The notes: a model not told the origin generated them from the letters alone. DNA of 64,000 nt from Firmicutes bacterium AM55-24TS (GCA_003460745.1 QTVU01000004.1:61803-125802), one strand, 5' to 3'. Shown: positions 45,954-55,254, numbered from the stretch's first letter. Numbers and translations: made by a program.

Positions 45954-46167
45954 TATACAAATTATACAAAAATGTCACGTTATTTTATATATCCCCGTTA
46001 TGCGTGACATTATTAATGAATTATTTGTAAAAATGTCACGTCTTGTCACGCAATATGACAATTTTAAACGATTTATACCTTTTTAATATAGAAGATTTAT
46101 CCTTTATATTGCAATTTTTACAGTAATAATTTATACTATTATTGAACTTAATTGAGTTCATTAAACG
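45954..46167. other. AT-rich region between convergent genes with repeated TGTCACG motifs
   Basis: No protein gene is seen. AATGTCACG (45971-45979) pairs with CGTGACATT (46003-46011) in a hairpin; AATGTCACG recurs at 46032-46040 and TTGTCACG at 46043-46050. A promoter-like TTGCAA-17-TATACT (46109-46137) faces the galU terminator. Confidence 0.5.
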
Positions 46168-46207
46168 AGAAAAGACGGTGCATTCCCCAATGTGCACCGT
46201 CTTTTTT
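46168..46207. terminator. bidirectional terminator next to galU
   Basis: AAAAGACGGTGCA and TGCACCGTCTTTT form a 13-base stem with a 10-base loop, T-run on the plus strand and a shorter one on minus. Confidence 0.85.
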
Positions 46208-46208
46208 A

Positions 46209-47078
46209 TTATAGATTTTTTGTTACCTCTTTTAAATATTCCGCAAATTCATCTTTCAAATCATCTCTTGAAAGTGCAAAATCTACTGTTGCCTGTAAAA
46301 ATCCCTGTTTACTTCCTATATCATATCTTCTGCCCTCAAAGTCATATGCGTACATATCTTCATTCTTTGCAAGCATTACAAGTGCGTCGGTAAGCTGTAT
46401 TTCGCCGCCTGCACCCTTAGGTGTTTTTTCAAGGCAATCGAATATTGCAGGTGTGATTACATATCTGCCGAGTACCGCAACGTCTGACGGTGCGTCCTCT
46501 TTTTTCGGCTTTTCGACCATTCCTTTCAGCTTATACATTCTGCCTTCAACATTATCGCAGTCCACAATACCGTACTTTGAAACTTGATCCATTCCGACCT
46601 TTTGCACTCCAAGCACTGTCGCATTATATTTGTCAAACTGTTCGATAAGCTGACTCAAACACGGCTTTTCCGCCACAACCACATCATCGCCGAGCATTAC
46701 CGCAAAAGGCTCGTTTCCGACAAAGCTTTTCGCACAAAGTACAGCGTGTCCAAGACCTTTCTGTTCCTTTTGACGTACAAACTGAACGTTTATTTTATCC
46801 GACACTTCACGAACAGCATTAAGCATTTCCTGCTTGCCGTCACGTTCAAGTATCGTTTCAAGCTCATATGCCTTATCAAAATGATTTACAAGTGCGTCCT
46901 TACCACGTGATGTAATTATAAGCAAATCCTCAATGCCCGATGCGATTGCCTCCTCAACAATATACTGAATTGTCGGCTTATCGACTATCGGCAGCATTTC
47001 TTTCGGCACTGCCTTAGTCGCCGGAAGAAATCTTGTTCCGAACCCTGCCGCCGGTATTACCGCTTTTGTTACTTTCAT
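46209..47078 (-). CDS. galU: UTP-glucose-1-phosphate uridylyltransferase
   Basis: The 289-residue enzyme makes UDP-glucose from UTP and glucose 1-phosphate. It has the nucleotide-binding start VIPAAGFGTRFLPATKAVPKE, the VDKPTIQYIVEEA segment and VEKPKKEDAPS. The product feeds glycolipid, exopolysaccharide and galactose (Leloir) metabolism, which links it to the glycosyltransferase at 40381 and to galactose released by the GH53/GH112 enzymes. GGGAGGAG precedes the ATG. Confidence 0.95.
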   Translation of the reverse strand: MKVTKAVIPAAGFGTRFLPATKAVPKEMLPIVDKPTIQYIVEEAIASGIEDLLIITSRGKDALVNHFDKAYELETILERDGKQEMLNAVREVSDKINVQFVRQKEQKGLGHAVLCAKSFVGNEPFAVMLGDDVVVAEKPCLSQLIEQFDKYNATVLGVQKVGMDQVSKYGIVDCDNVEGRMYKLKGMVEKPKKEDAPSDVAVLGRYVITPAIFDCLEKTPKGAGGEIQLTDALVMLAKNEDMYAYDFEGRRYDIGSKQGFLQATVDFALSRDDLKDEFAEYLKEVTKNL

Positions 47079-47184
47079 ATTTTCTCCTCCCTCAATTTCT
47101 AATTTTATAACTATCTATTATTATACCACATAACTTCCATAATTGCGATATAAAAATCAGTTAATTTATTTCAAATTTCAACAC

Positions 47185-47213
47185 TTGATATTGTTTCAAA
47201 TCTGCGGTATAAT
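47185..47213 (+). promoter_or_regulatory. promoter of metF-rsmI
   Basis: TTGATA (47185-47190), 17 bases, TATAAT (47208-47213). The leader is about 35 bases, too short for a SAM riboswitch. Confidence 0.7.
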
Positions 47214-47254
47214 ATTTTTATATATATAATTACAGATTAAGGAGAAAAAACAGA

Positions 47255-48124
47255 ATGTTTATAAGAGATATATTTGCTCAAAAAAAGCCGGTGCTTTCAT
47301 TTGAAGTATTTCCGCCGAAAAAGGACAGCGGACTTGACAATGTAATTTCAGCAGTTGACGAGCTTTCAAAAATGCCTATTGACTATATGAGCGTTACATA
47401 CGGTGCAGGCGGCAGCAATTCAAAAAATACCGCATACATCGCCTCACATTTAAAGAATAATCTTTCTATTCCGTCACTTGCACATCTTACTTGCGTTGCA
47501 AACTCAAAGGGCGATATTAAGGTAAAATTACAGGAATATAAAGACCTTGGAATTGAAAATATCCTTGCACTTCGCGGTGACAAGCCGAAAGATTATGACG
47601 GTGAAATATTCCCGGGTTATCACTATGCAAACGAACTTGTAGAGGCAATCAAAGATTTCGGCGATTTTTGTGTCGGCGGTGCTTGTTACCCTGAGTGTCA
47701 CCCCGATTCTTCGAGCCTTGACGCCGATATTGAGAATTTAAAAGTAAAAGTTGACGCAGGTGTTGATTTTCTTGTTACTCAAATGTTTTTTGACAACAAC
47801 GAATTTTACAAATTCCGCGACAAACTTGCAAAGAAAGGTATAAACAAACCTATCACAGCCGGAATAATGCCTCTTACAAATGCAGGTCAAATACAGCGTA
47901 TGGCAATTCTTTCAGGCGGTGCGTCTATGCCGTCAAAATTCTTGCGTATGATTTCAAAATACCAAGACAATCCGGAGGCTCTGAAACAAGCAGGTATTGC
48001 GTATGCGGTTGATCAAATTATCGACCTGCTTTCAAACGACATTGACGGTATTCATCTTTACACAATGAACAAGCCTGAAACTGCACAAAAAATCGTAAAT
48101 GTTATAAACAACCTATTTGTATAA
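47255..48124 (+). CDS. metF: methylenetetrahydrofolate reductase
   Basis: The 289-residue TIM-barrel flavoprotein reduces 5,10-methylene-THF to 5-methyl-THF, the methyl donor for methionine synthase. Family motifs are SFEVFPPKKD (Glu at the folate site), YMSVTYGAGGS, LAHLTCVANS, LALRGDKP and VTQMFFDN. Length is normal for the bacterial enzyme without a regulatory domain. rsmI follows after 23 bases. The metH-type gene lies 4.6 kb downstream. Confidence 0.95.
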   Translation: MFIRDIFAQKKPVLSFEVFPPKKDSGLDNVISAVDELSKMPIDYMSVTYGAGGSNSKNTAYIASHLKNNLSIPSLAHLTCVANSKGDIKVKLQEYKDLGIENILALRGDKPKDYDGEIFPGYHYANELVEAIKDFGDFCVGGACYPECHPDSSSLDADIENLKVKVDAGVDFLVTQMFFDNNEFYKFRDKLAKKGINKPITAGIMPLTNAGQIQRMAILSGGASMPSKFLRMISKYQDNPEALKQAGIAYAVDQIIDLLSNDIDGIHLYTMNKPETAQKIVNVINNLFV

Positions 48125-48147
48125 TTCGCATTTTGCAAGGAGAACTT

Positions 48148-48990
48148 ATGAACGGAAAATTATATTTATGTGCCACACCGATAGGCAATCTCGGTGATGT
48201 GTCCGCGCGTTGTCTTGAGGCATTTAACAATGCCGATTTAATTGCCGCAGAAGATACAAGACGTACGCTTCAGCTTTTAAATCACTTTGAAATATCAAAG
48301 CCACTGACAAGCTACCACGAACACAACAAGCACGAAAAAGGCGAATACATTATATCACTTTTAAAGAACGGCAAAAACATTGTACTTGTATCTGACGCAG
48401 GTACTCCCGCAATTTCAGATCCCGGTGAGGACTTAGTTAAGCTATGTATCGAAAACGATATTGACGTCACCTCAATCCCCGGACCTGTCGCAGGTATAAA
48501 CGCACTGATACTGTCGGGACTTCCGACAAGACGATTTGCATTTGAGGGATTTCTTTCGGTGAACAAGCGTCACAGAAAAGAACATCTTGAACTTGTGAAA
48601 AACGACACTCACACACTCATTTTTTACGAGGCACCGCACAAATTAAAAAACACACTTTCCGATATGCAAAAGACATTCGGCGGTGACAGAAAAATCGCTC
48701 TTGTGCGTGAGCTTACAAAAATTCACGAAGAAGTGAAAAGATGTACAATCGACGAGGCAATCGCATATTATTCCGAAAATAATCCGCGAGGTGAATATGT
48801 ACTTGTAGTCGAGGGTGCAAAAGAAGTCGAAGAAACGGAAGAAAACGAATGGGAAAACATTTCAATTAAAGAACACGTTGACAAATACATTGCGGAAGGT
48901 ATGACTTCAAAAGACGCAATAAAAAAAGCCGCCGCAGACAGAAATCTTCCGAAACGTGACGTATACAACGAATATCACAGAGGTGAATAA
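48148..48990 (+). CDS. rsmI: 16S rRNA (cytidine-1402-2'-O)-methyltransferase RsmI
   Basis: The protein (280 residues from ATG 48148) has the tetrapyrrole-methylase-like fold: LCATPIGNLGDVSARCLEAF, AAEDTRRTLQLLNHF, VLVSDAGTPAISDPG and SIPGPVAGINALILSGLP. It methylates the ribose of C1402 in 16S rRNA. The ATG follows AAGGAGA by five bases; an in-frame TTG at 48133 precedes that site. A short helical tail with KKAAADRNLPKRDVY closes the protein. Confidence 0.95.
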   Translation: MNGKLYLCATPIGNLGDVSARCLEAFNNADLIAAEDTRRTLQLLNHFEISKPLTSYHEHNKHEKGEYIISLLKNGKNIVLVSDAGTPAISDPGEDLVKLCIENDIDVTSIPGPVAGINALILSGLPTRRFAFEGFLSVNKRHRKEHLELVKNDTHTLIFYEAPHKLKNTLSDMQKTFGGDRKIALVRELTKIHEEVKRCTIDEAIAYYSENNPRGEYVLVVEGAKEVEETEENEWENISIKEHVDKYIAEGMTSKDAIKKAAADRNLPKRDVYNEYHRGE

Positions 48991-48991
48991 C

Positions 48992-49282
48992 GTGAAAAAG
49001 AGAACATTATTTTTAATAGGTACTGCCGCCGCGGCAGGCATATACAGTGCAATAACAGGCAAAGGTTTATTCAACAAACCACGCTTTAAAGAACAGCACC
49101 AACGCGTTGCAAACTACGTTGAAACTCACTATCCGAACGCGGTTTACACTCCTATCGAAATGACCGCAAACGGTTGGGTAACGGTCATAAGACGTATTGC
49201 AAGACCGAACATAATCCTTTACATCACCCGTGACGGAAACGGCAATTATGTCTTTACCGAATCGGAAGTCCGAAATACGTAA
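48992..49282 (+). CDS. small membrane-anchored protein of unknown function
   Basis: The 96-residue protein starts at GTG 48992, one base after the rsmI stop, with AGAGGTG eight bases before. It has an N-terminal hydrophobic stretch (TLFLIGTAAAAGIYSAI, about 4-21) and a mixed domain (YPNAVYTPIEMTANGWVTVIRR). I do not recognise it. The overlap-like spacing suggests translation from the metF-rsmI transcript. Confidence 0.65.
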   Translation: MKKRTLFLIGTAAAAGIYSAITGKGLFNKPRFKEQHQRVANYVETHYPNAVYTPIEMTANGWVTVIRRIARPNIILYITRDGNGNYVFTESEVRNT

Positions 49283-49340
49283 CCAAAAACAATGCTTTGG
49301 CATAGTATAAACCATAAACAAATTAAAGGAGGTTTTTACT

Positions 49341-49523
49341 ATGTTTTTCGGCGGAGGATGTAATAACAATTCAGACAGTTGGATATGGATTGTGGTAATA
49401 GTGGCACTTGTTATACTTTGCTGTGACGGTAATATTTTCGGCGGAAGCAATAACAACTGCTGTTGCTGTTGCGATCCATGCTGCGACCCTTGCTGTGACA
49501 ATCACAAAAACGATTGCTGCTAA
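49341..49523 (+). CDS. 60-residue cysteine-rich small membrane protein
   Basis: A glycine-rich start (MFFGGGC) leads into a short hydrophobic helix (WIWIVVIVALVILCC, 14-28) and a C-terminal tail with runs of Cys: CCCCC (40-44), then CC pairs at 47-48, 51-52 and 59-60, spaced by DP, DP and DNHKND. In all 14 of 60 residues are Cys. An AAAGGAGG ribosome site and a following terminator support real expression. The tail could bind metals or form disulfides; small sporulation proteins of the YjcZ kind have a similar Gly-rich start and single helix, but the match is loose. Confidence 0.7.
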   Translation: MFFGGGCNNNSDSWIWIVVIVALVILCCDGNIFGGSNNNCCCCCDPCCDPCCDNHKNDCC

Positions 49524-49537
49524 AATCTACTGTACTT

Positions 49538-49566
49538 AAAGGTGCCGGCATATCGGCACCTTTTTT
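49538..49566 (+). terminator. terminator after the Cys-rich gene
   Basis: AAAGGTGCCG-loop-CGGCACCTTTTTT. Confidence 0.9.
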
Positions 49567-49706
49567 AGTGCAAAATAAATTTTACAAAAAATTAATAAAA
49601 AACAGTAGTAATCCTTACGTTTTTGTGATATAATATACGTTAATAATGCGATAATTCCATTCTTTGGGATTACACAGACCGATATTATTTATGAGGAGAA
49701 AAATAA

Positions 49707-52429
49707 ATGAGTATATTCGACAAAATATTCGGCACATATTCTGACAGAGAACTAAAGAGAATACGTCCTATCGCAGACAAAGTTATGGCACTTGAGGACG
49801 ATATGGCAAAACTTTCAGATGCAGAATTAAAAGCCAAGACACCTGAGTTTAAGGAAAGACTTAAAAACGGCGAAACACTTGATGATCTTCTTCCTGAGGC
49901 ATTTGCGGTAATGCGTGAGGCAAGCTGGCGTGTACTTGGAATGAAACACTTCTATGTACAGGTTATCGGTGGTATTATTCTTCATCAAGGACGTATCGCA
50001 GAAATGAAAACAGGTGAAGGTAAAACTCTTGTTTCTACACTTCCTGCATATTTGAACGCTTTAACCGGTGACGGTGTACATATTGTCACCGTAAACGATT
50101 ATCTTGCTAAGCGTGACAGTGAGTGGATGGGAAAAGTTTACCGTTATCTTGGTATGAGTGTCGGACTTATTATTCACGAGCTTGACAACGGTGAAAGACG
50201 TGAGGCATATGCCGCTGACATTACTTACGGTACAAATAACGAACTTGGTTTCGACTATCTTCGTGACAACATGGTTGTTCATAAAGAAGAAATGGTACAG
50301 CGCGGTCATAATTATGCAGTAGTCGATGAAGTTGACTCAATTCTTATAGATGAGGCGAGAACTCCGCTTATCATTTCCGGTATGGGCGAGGACGCAAATG
50401 ACCTTTACAGAGTTGCCGATATGTTCGTTAAACGTCTTAAAAAGGTTGTCGTTACAGAACACGACGACAAACAGCTTGACGAAGATGTAGATGCAGATTA
50501 TATCGTTGACGAAAAAGCAAAAACAGCTATGCTTACCGAACAGGGTATTAAAAAAGCTGAACAAGGTTTCGGTATCGAAAACCTTTCCGACCCTGAAAAT
50601 ATGAAACTTCAACACCACATCAACCAAGCCTTGCAGGCTAACGGTGTTATGCACCGTGACCAACAGTACGTTGTTCAGGACGGCGAGGTTATGATTGTTG
50701 ATGAATTTACAGGACGTATAATGCCGGGCAGACGTTACAGTGACGGTTTGCACCAAGCTATCGAAGCAAAGGAAGGCGTTAAAATCGAAAACGAGTCAAA
50801 GACTCTTGCAACAATCACATTCCAAAACTTCTTCCGTCTTTACAACAAGCTTTCGGGTATGACAGGTACAGCTCTTACTGAAGAAGAAGAATTTCAACAT
50901 ATATATAAGCTTGACGTTGTTGCCGTTCCTACAAATAAGCCGGTAATCCGTAAGGATTTACATGACGTTGTATTCAAAACAGAAAAAGGCAAGTTTATGG
51001 CGGTTATCAAGCAAATTCAAGAATGTAACGCAAAGGGACAGCCTGTACTTGTAGGTACTGTAAACGTAGACAAGTCGGAAATACTTTCGGCACTTCTAAA
51101 GCGTGCAGGAATTAAACACGAAGTCCTAAATGCGAAGTATCACGCAAAAGAGGCTGAAATCGTTGCACAGGCAGGTAAAAAAGGTGCTGTAACAATCGCA
51201 ACAAACATGGCGGGTCGTGGTACTGACATTAACCTTGGCGGTAATGCAGAATATATGGCTAAACATGAAATGGCACGTCAAGGATTTACAGATGAGCTTA
51301 TCGCAGAGGCAACAGGTTTCGGTGATACAGATGATGAAGATATTATCAATGCAAGAAAAGTATTTACCGAACTTAACGACAAATTCAAAGCACAAATCAA
51401 GCCGGAACAAGACGAAGTCCGCGAGCTTGGCGGTTTGTATATTATAGGTACTGAACGTCACGAATCAAGACGTATCGACAATCAGCTTAGAGGTCGTGCA
51501 GGTCGTCAGGGTGACCCCGGTGTATCTCAATTCTTCCTTTCACTTGATGATGATCTTATGAGAATTTTCGGCAGTGACAAGGTTAAGTCTATGGTTGACG
51601 CACTCGGCCTTGAAGAGGACGAGCCTATTCAAGCAAAAATGCTTACAAATGCAATCGAAAATGCACAAAAAAATCTTGAAAGCAGAAACTTTGATTCTCG
51701 TAAACACGTTCTTCAATACGACGAAGTTATGAACGAACAGCGTAAGATTATATACGCACAGCGTCAAATGGTGCTTGACGGTGAGGATATAAGCGGTACT
51801 ATCAAGAATATGATGGAATCTGCAATCGACAGTGCACTTGACGATTATATCGGAATTTCAGAAATTCCTGAAGATTGGAACATTCGTGCAATCACAGAAT
51901 TTGCAAATCAATATCTAAATGCTCAAGGTGAATTTAAAATCCCTGAGGAAGATATGGAACTATCACAAAAGCAGACGTTAAGGATATGCTTATGGAGCTT
52001 GGCAACAAGCGTTACGAATCACAAGAAGAAGTATTCGGCGAGAATATGCGTGAGCTTGAAAGAGTGCTTATGCTTAGAGTTGTCGATACTCTTTGGATGG
52101 ATCATCTTGACGAAATGGAACACGTTAAACGTGAAATCGGTCTTAGAGCATACGGTCAGCATGACCCTGTTCTTGAATACAGAAATGTCGGCAGTGAGCT
52201 TTACGAAAATATGCTTGACAGCATAAAGAAAGATACTGTAAGATACGTACTTTCAGCTATGCCGAGAGTTAAGATTGAACGTGAGCAAGTCGCTAAACCG
52301 CTTGATACAGGCGGTGACGGTTCTCTCGGAAACACACCTAAACGTGCAAAGAAAGAACCCGGCAGAAACGACCCTTGCCCATGCGGCAGCGGTAAGAAAT
52401 ACAAGAACTGCTGCGGTAAGAACAAATAA
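49707..52429 (+). CDS. secA: preprotein translocase ATPase SecA, interrupted by an apparent 1-base deletion
   Basis: Motor domains are complete: Walker [10 protein letters not shown] (about 98-106), [27 protein letters not shown] and [17 protein letters not shown]. The frame from 49707 leaves the family after PEEDME (51959) and stops at 52226. The correct C-terminus ([17 protein letters not shown] through to the zinc-binding [14 protein letters not shown]) is one frame over and ends at 52429. A single added A (GAACT to GAAACT near 51958) gives 907 residues, normal for Clostridia. Because SecA is essential, a sequence error is more likely than a real mutation. It drives protein export through SecYEG. 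TGAGGAG precedes the start. Confidence 0.93.
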
Positions 52430-52454
52430 TATAAACAAACCCTACGGTTTTTTT

Positions 52455-52668
52455 ACACGCTGACAGACGTCAAGAAATTAGTTCGGATTTTGTGAAAATG
52501 AACTCGTCTGCGTACGTGGTTACGTTAGAGTTTATTTTCACAAAAAGTGCACAGGCAAGCCGTATATCGAAGATAGGTTTGCCTGTTATTTATTATAGCT
52601 ATAAATTAAATTTTAAAATATATAAATAATATTTTGCACGTTCCGGACAATTTGTCGACAATCTGAGG
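52455..52668 (+). ncRNA. element B: candidate structured RNA or RNA-like repeat, copy 2
   Basis: Same 214-bp element as 32411-32624 but on the plus strand. Predicted stems: GTTCGGA (52481-52487) with TCCGGAC (52642-52648); 52488-52505 with 52528-52545 (18 bp); GTGC (52547-52550) with GCAC (52636-52639); 52551-52561 with 52576-52586 (11 bp); palindrome TTATAGCTATAA (52593-52604). T52493/A52540 replaces the C/G pair of element A, a compensatory change. It lies after secA and runs into a terminator, as element A lies after the aldo/keto reductase gene. Its function is unknown. Confidence 0.55.
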
Positions 52669-52694
52669 GTATTGCAAAATGCAATACCCTTTTT
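52667..52694 (+). terminator. terminator ending element B
   Basis: GGGTATTGCA-AAA-TGCAATACCC, then TTTTT; its first stem bases are the last of element B. Confidence 0.9.
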
Positions 52695-52724
52695 ACACGA
52701 AATTTTTACGAAAGGATATAAATA

Positions 52725-55133
52725 ATGAACGTAAGAGAATTACTCGGCAAGAGAATGCTGTTTTTTGACGGCGGTATGGGTTCAATGCTGCAAAAAAACG
52801 GTATGGGTGCGGGTGAAATTCCCGAACTTTTAAACCTTACAAATGCCGCTTTAATAGAAAAAATACATACCGAATATCTTGAAGCGGGTGCAAACATCAT
52901 TACCACAAACACCTTCGGTGCAAACCCGTTAAAATCAGAAGAAATCGGCGAAAGTCTTGATATGATTATCGCCGCCGCAATAGGAATTGCAAGAAAGGCG
53001 GTAAACAGTTTTCAATCAGAGGAAAATCCGCGATTTGTTGCATTCGACATCGGTCCTTGTGGTAAATTGTTAGAGCCTTTGGGCGACCTTTCTTTTGATG
53101 ATTGCTATGACGCATTTGCGAAAATCGCAAAAACTGCCGAAAAATGTGGTGCCGACCTTGTTATAATAGAAACAATGTCTGACACTCTTGAGGCAAAAGC
53201 CGCCGTACTTGCAGTAAAGGAAAACACTTCACTCCCTATTTTCTGTACAATGACGTTTGACGAAAGCTATAAAACGCTTACGGGCGGTGACGTCAAGGTT
53301 ATGTCGGCGATTATGGAAGGACTTGGTGTTGATTGTGTCGGTATAAACTGTGGTCTTGGTCCTGCTCAAATCGGTGAAATGATGACTGACCTTGCCGAAA
53401 TTTCTTCAATTCCTATAATGGCACAGCCAAACGCAGGTTTGCCGCAAATCGAAAACGGCAAAACAGTTTACAATGTATTACCGGAACAATTTGCAGACGA
53501 ATGTGAACATATGGCAAAGCTTGGTGCGTCTGTTCTCGGCGGTTGTTGCGGTACAACACCTGACCATATAAGAAGTCTTGTTGAAAAATGCAAAAACTAC
53601 AAACCGATAGTCGAAGAAAAAAACATCACTGTCGTTGCGTCATATTCAAAAACGGTTGTACTCGGAAAAGGTCCTGTAATTGTCGGCGAACGTATCAATC
53701 CGACAGGTAAGAAAAAGTTTAAAGAAGCACTTAGAAACGGCGACATAGACTATATTCTAAACGAGGCATTTGCACAACGTGACGCAGGTGCGCACATACT
53801 TGACGTAAACGTCGGACTGCCTGAAATTGACGAATGTTCGACAATGGAAAAAGCGGTTAAGGCAATCAGTGCCGCAGTAAATCTTCCTTTACAGATAGAC
53901 AGTTCCGACCCTGTAACAACCGAACGTGCATTGCGTATTTACAACGGTAAACCTATGGTAAACTCCGTAAACGGCAAGGAAGAAAGCATAAAAGCAATTA
54001 TGCCGATAGTTCAAAAATACGGCGGTGTACTTGTCGGACTTTGTCTTGACGAGGAAGGTATCCCTCCTACTGCCGAACAAAGATTTGAAATTGCAAAAAA
54101 AATCCGTGACAGAGCGTCAGAATACGGCATAAAGCCGAAAAACCTTGTAATGGACGCACTTACTCTTACAATTTCGGCACAGCAAAAAGAGTCTGCCGAA
54201 ACAATCAAAGCATTGAAAATGATAAAGGACCAACTTGGCATTTGTACAACGCTTGGCGTATCAAACATATCATTCGGACTTCCGCGCCGAGAAATAGTCA
54301 ACGGAACATTCTTCGCATTGGCACTTAACAACGGTCTTGACGCCTGTATTATCAACCCGTGTGCCGATTCAATGATTAACACCTATCGTGCATTTATGGC
54401 ACTTTCGTGCTATGATGCGGATTGTCAGGAATATGTAAGCAAATATGCAGGTACAAAGTCACAGACAACCGTAACAAAAGAAAATCAGGCGGAAGAAAAA
54501 GCTGAAAATGTCAATCCGCTTTTCGATATAATCATAAAAGGGCTTAAAGATCAGTCGTTTGACGAAACAGTTCGTCAGCTTGAAACTACCGATCCGATGG
54601 ACATTATCAACAACATACTTGTTGAAGCGCTTAACGTTGTCGGTCGTGAGTTTGAAAAAGGTACAATGTTCCTACCTCAGCTTATGATGAGTGCGGAAAC
54701 CGTCAAAAATTCATTTGACGCAATCAAGGCTCACATTGACCAAAGCGGCGAAGCACAGGAAAGCAAAGGTAAAATCTTGGTTGCAACGGTTAAAGGCGAT
54801 ATTCACGACATCGGCAAAAACATCGTAAAGGTGCTTTTGGAGAACTACGGTTATGATGTTTATGATTTAGGCAAGGACGTACCGCCCGAACTTATTGTCG
54901 AAACATTAAAAGAAAACGATATTCACATATGCGGACTTTCCGCACTTATGACTACAACAGTAGTAAGTATGGAAGATACAATCAAAGCAATTCGTGCGGC
55001 AGGACTTGATACAAAAGTATGGGTTGGCGGTGCGGTGCTTACACAGGAATATGCCGATATGATAGGTGCGGACAAATACTGCAAAGACGCACTTTCTTCG
55101 GTAACTTACGCAAACGAATTTTTCGGAAATTAA
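52725..55133 (+). CDS. metH: cobalamin-dependent methionine synthase (MetH-type, without reactivation domain)
   Basis: The 802-residue protein has, in order, a homocysteine S-methyltransferase domain (1-290, zinc Cys in GINCG and GGCCG), a pterin/methyl-THF domain (about 315-570, GERINPTGKKKFKEAL), a B12-binding cap (about 600-670) and a B12-binding domain (about 680-802) with the DIHDIGKNI motif whose His ligates cobalt. It moves the methyl group of 5-methyl-THF (from MetF) to homocysteine. The SAM-binding reactivation domain of E. coli MetH is absent, as in many Clostridia, so a separate reactivase is needed. The ribosome site is GAAAGGA. Confidence 0.93.
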   Translation: MNVRELLGKRMLFFDGGMGSMLQKNGMGAGEIPELLNLTNAALIEKIHTEYLEAGANIITTNTFGANPLKSEEIGESLDMIIAAAIGIARKAVNSFQSEENPRFVAFDIGPCGKLLEPLGDLSFDDCYDAFAKIAKTAEKCGADLVIIETMSDTLEAKAAVLAVKENTSLPIFCTMTFDESYKTLTGGDVKVMSAIMEGLGVDCVGINCGLGPAQIGEMMTDLAEISSIPIMAQPNAGLPQIENGKTVYNVLPEQFADECEHMAKLGASVLGGCCGTTPDHIRSLVEKCKNYKPIVEEKNITVVASYSKTVVLGKGPVIVGERINPTGKKKFKEALRNGDIDYILNEAFAQRDAGAHILDVNVGLPEIDECSTMEKAVKAISAAVNLPLQIDSSDPVTTERALRIYNGKPMVNSVNGKEESIKAIMPIVQKYGGVLVGLCLDEEGIPPTAEQRFEIAKKIRDRASEYGIKPKNLVMDALTLTISAQQKESAETIKALKMIKDQLGICTTLGVSNISFGLPRREIVNGTFFALALNNGLDACIINPCADSMINTYRAFMALSCYDADCQEYVSKYAGTKSQTTVTKENQAEEKAENVNPLFDIIIKGLKDQSFDETVRQLETTDPMDIINNILVEALNVVGREFEKGTMFLPQLMMSAETVKNSFDAIKAHIDQSGEAQESKGKILVATVKGDIHDIGKNIVKVLLENYGYDVYDLGKDVPPELIVETLKENDIHICGLSALMTTTVVSMEDTIKAIRAAGLDTKVWVGGAVLTQEYADMIGADKYCKDALSSVTYANEFFGN

Positions 55134-55165
55134 TAAAAATTGAGAGTACGGCGACAAATTAATCT

Positions 55166-55205
55166 AAGCAGATAAATCAAATGTCGATTTATCTGCTTTA
55201 TTTTT
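55166..55205 (+). terminator. terminator of the metH-type gene
   Basis: AAGCAGATAAATC and GATTTATCTGCTT (13 bp), then TATTTTT. Confidence 0.88.
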
Positions 55206-55225
55206 GCAATAATGACAGATTTGAA

Positions 55226-55254
55226 TTGACAAAAAGCAAAAAGAATGTTATAAT
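55226..55254 (+). promoter_or_regulatory. promoter of tcdA and the Rrf2 gene
   Basis: Consensus TTGACA (55226-55231), 17 bases, TATAAT (55249-55254). Confidence 0.85.

Larger units (their letters stand above)
52430..52724. other. secA-metH intergenic region, filled by element B
   Basis: After secA a weak AAACC-CTAC-GGTTT hairpin with seven T could end its transcript; element B and its terminator follow. No protein gene is seen. Confidence 0.6.

Noticed and set aside
47079..47254. SAM riboswitch upstream of metF
   Set aside because: The promoter leaves a leader of only about 35 bases; no S-box elements are visible there or in front of the metH-type gene.
49067..49501. Open frame opposite the small genes at 48992-49523
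   Set aside because: Its Gln/Leu-rich start is the complement of the Cys codons in the 60-residue gene; no ribosome site.
51950..52226. Programmed frameshift or alternative C-terminus in secA
   Set aside because: No slippery heptamer or stimulatory structure is apparent, the alternative tail has no known sequence features, and similar single-base breaks occur in three other genes.
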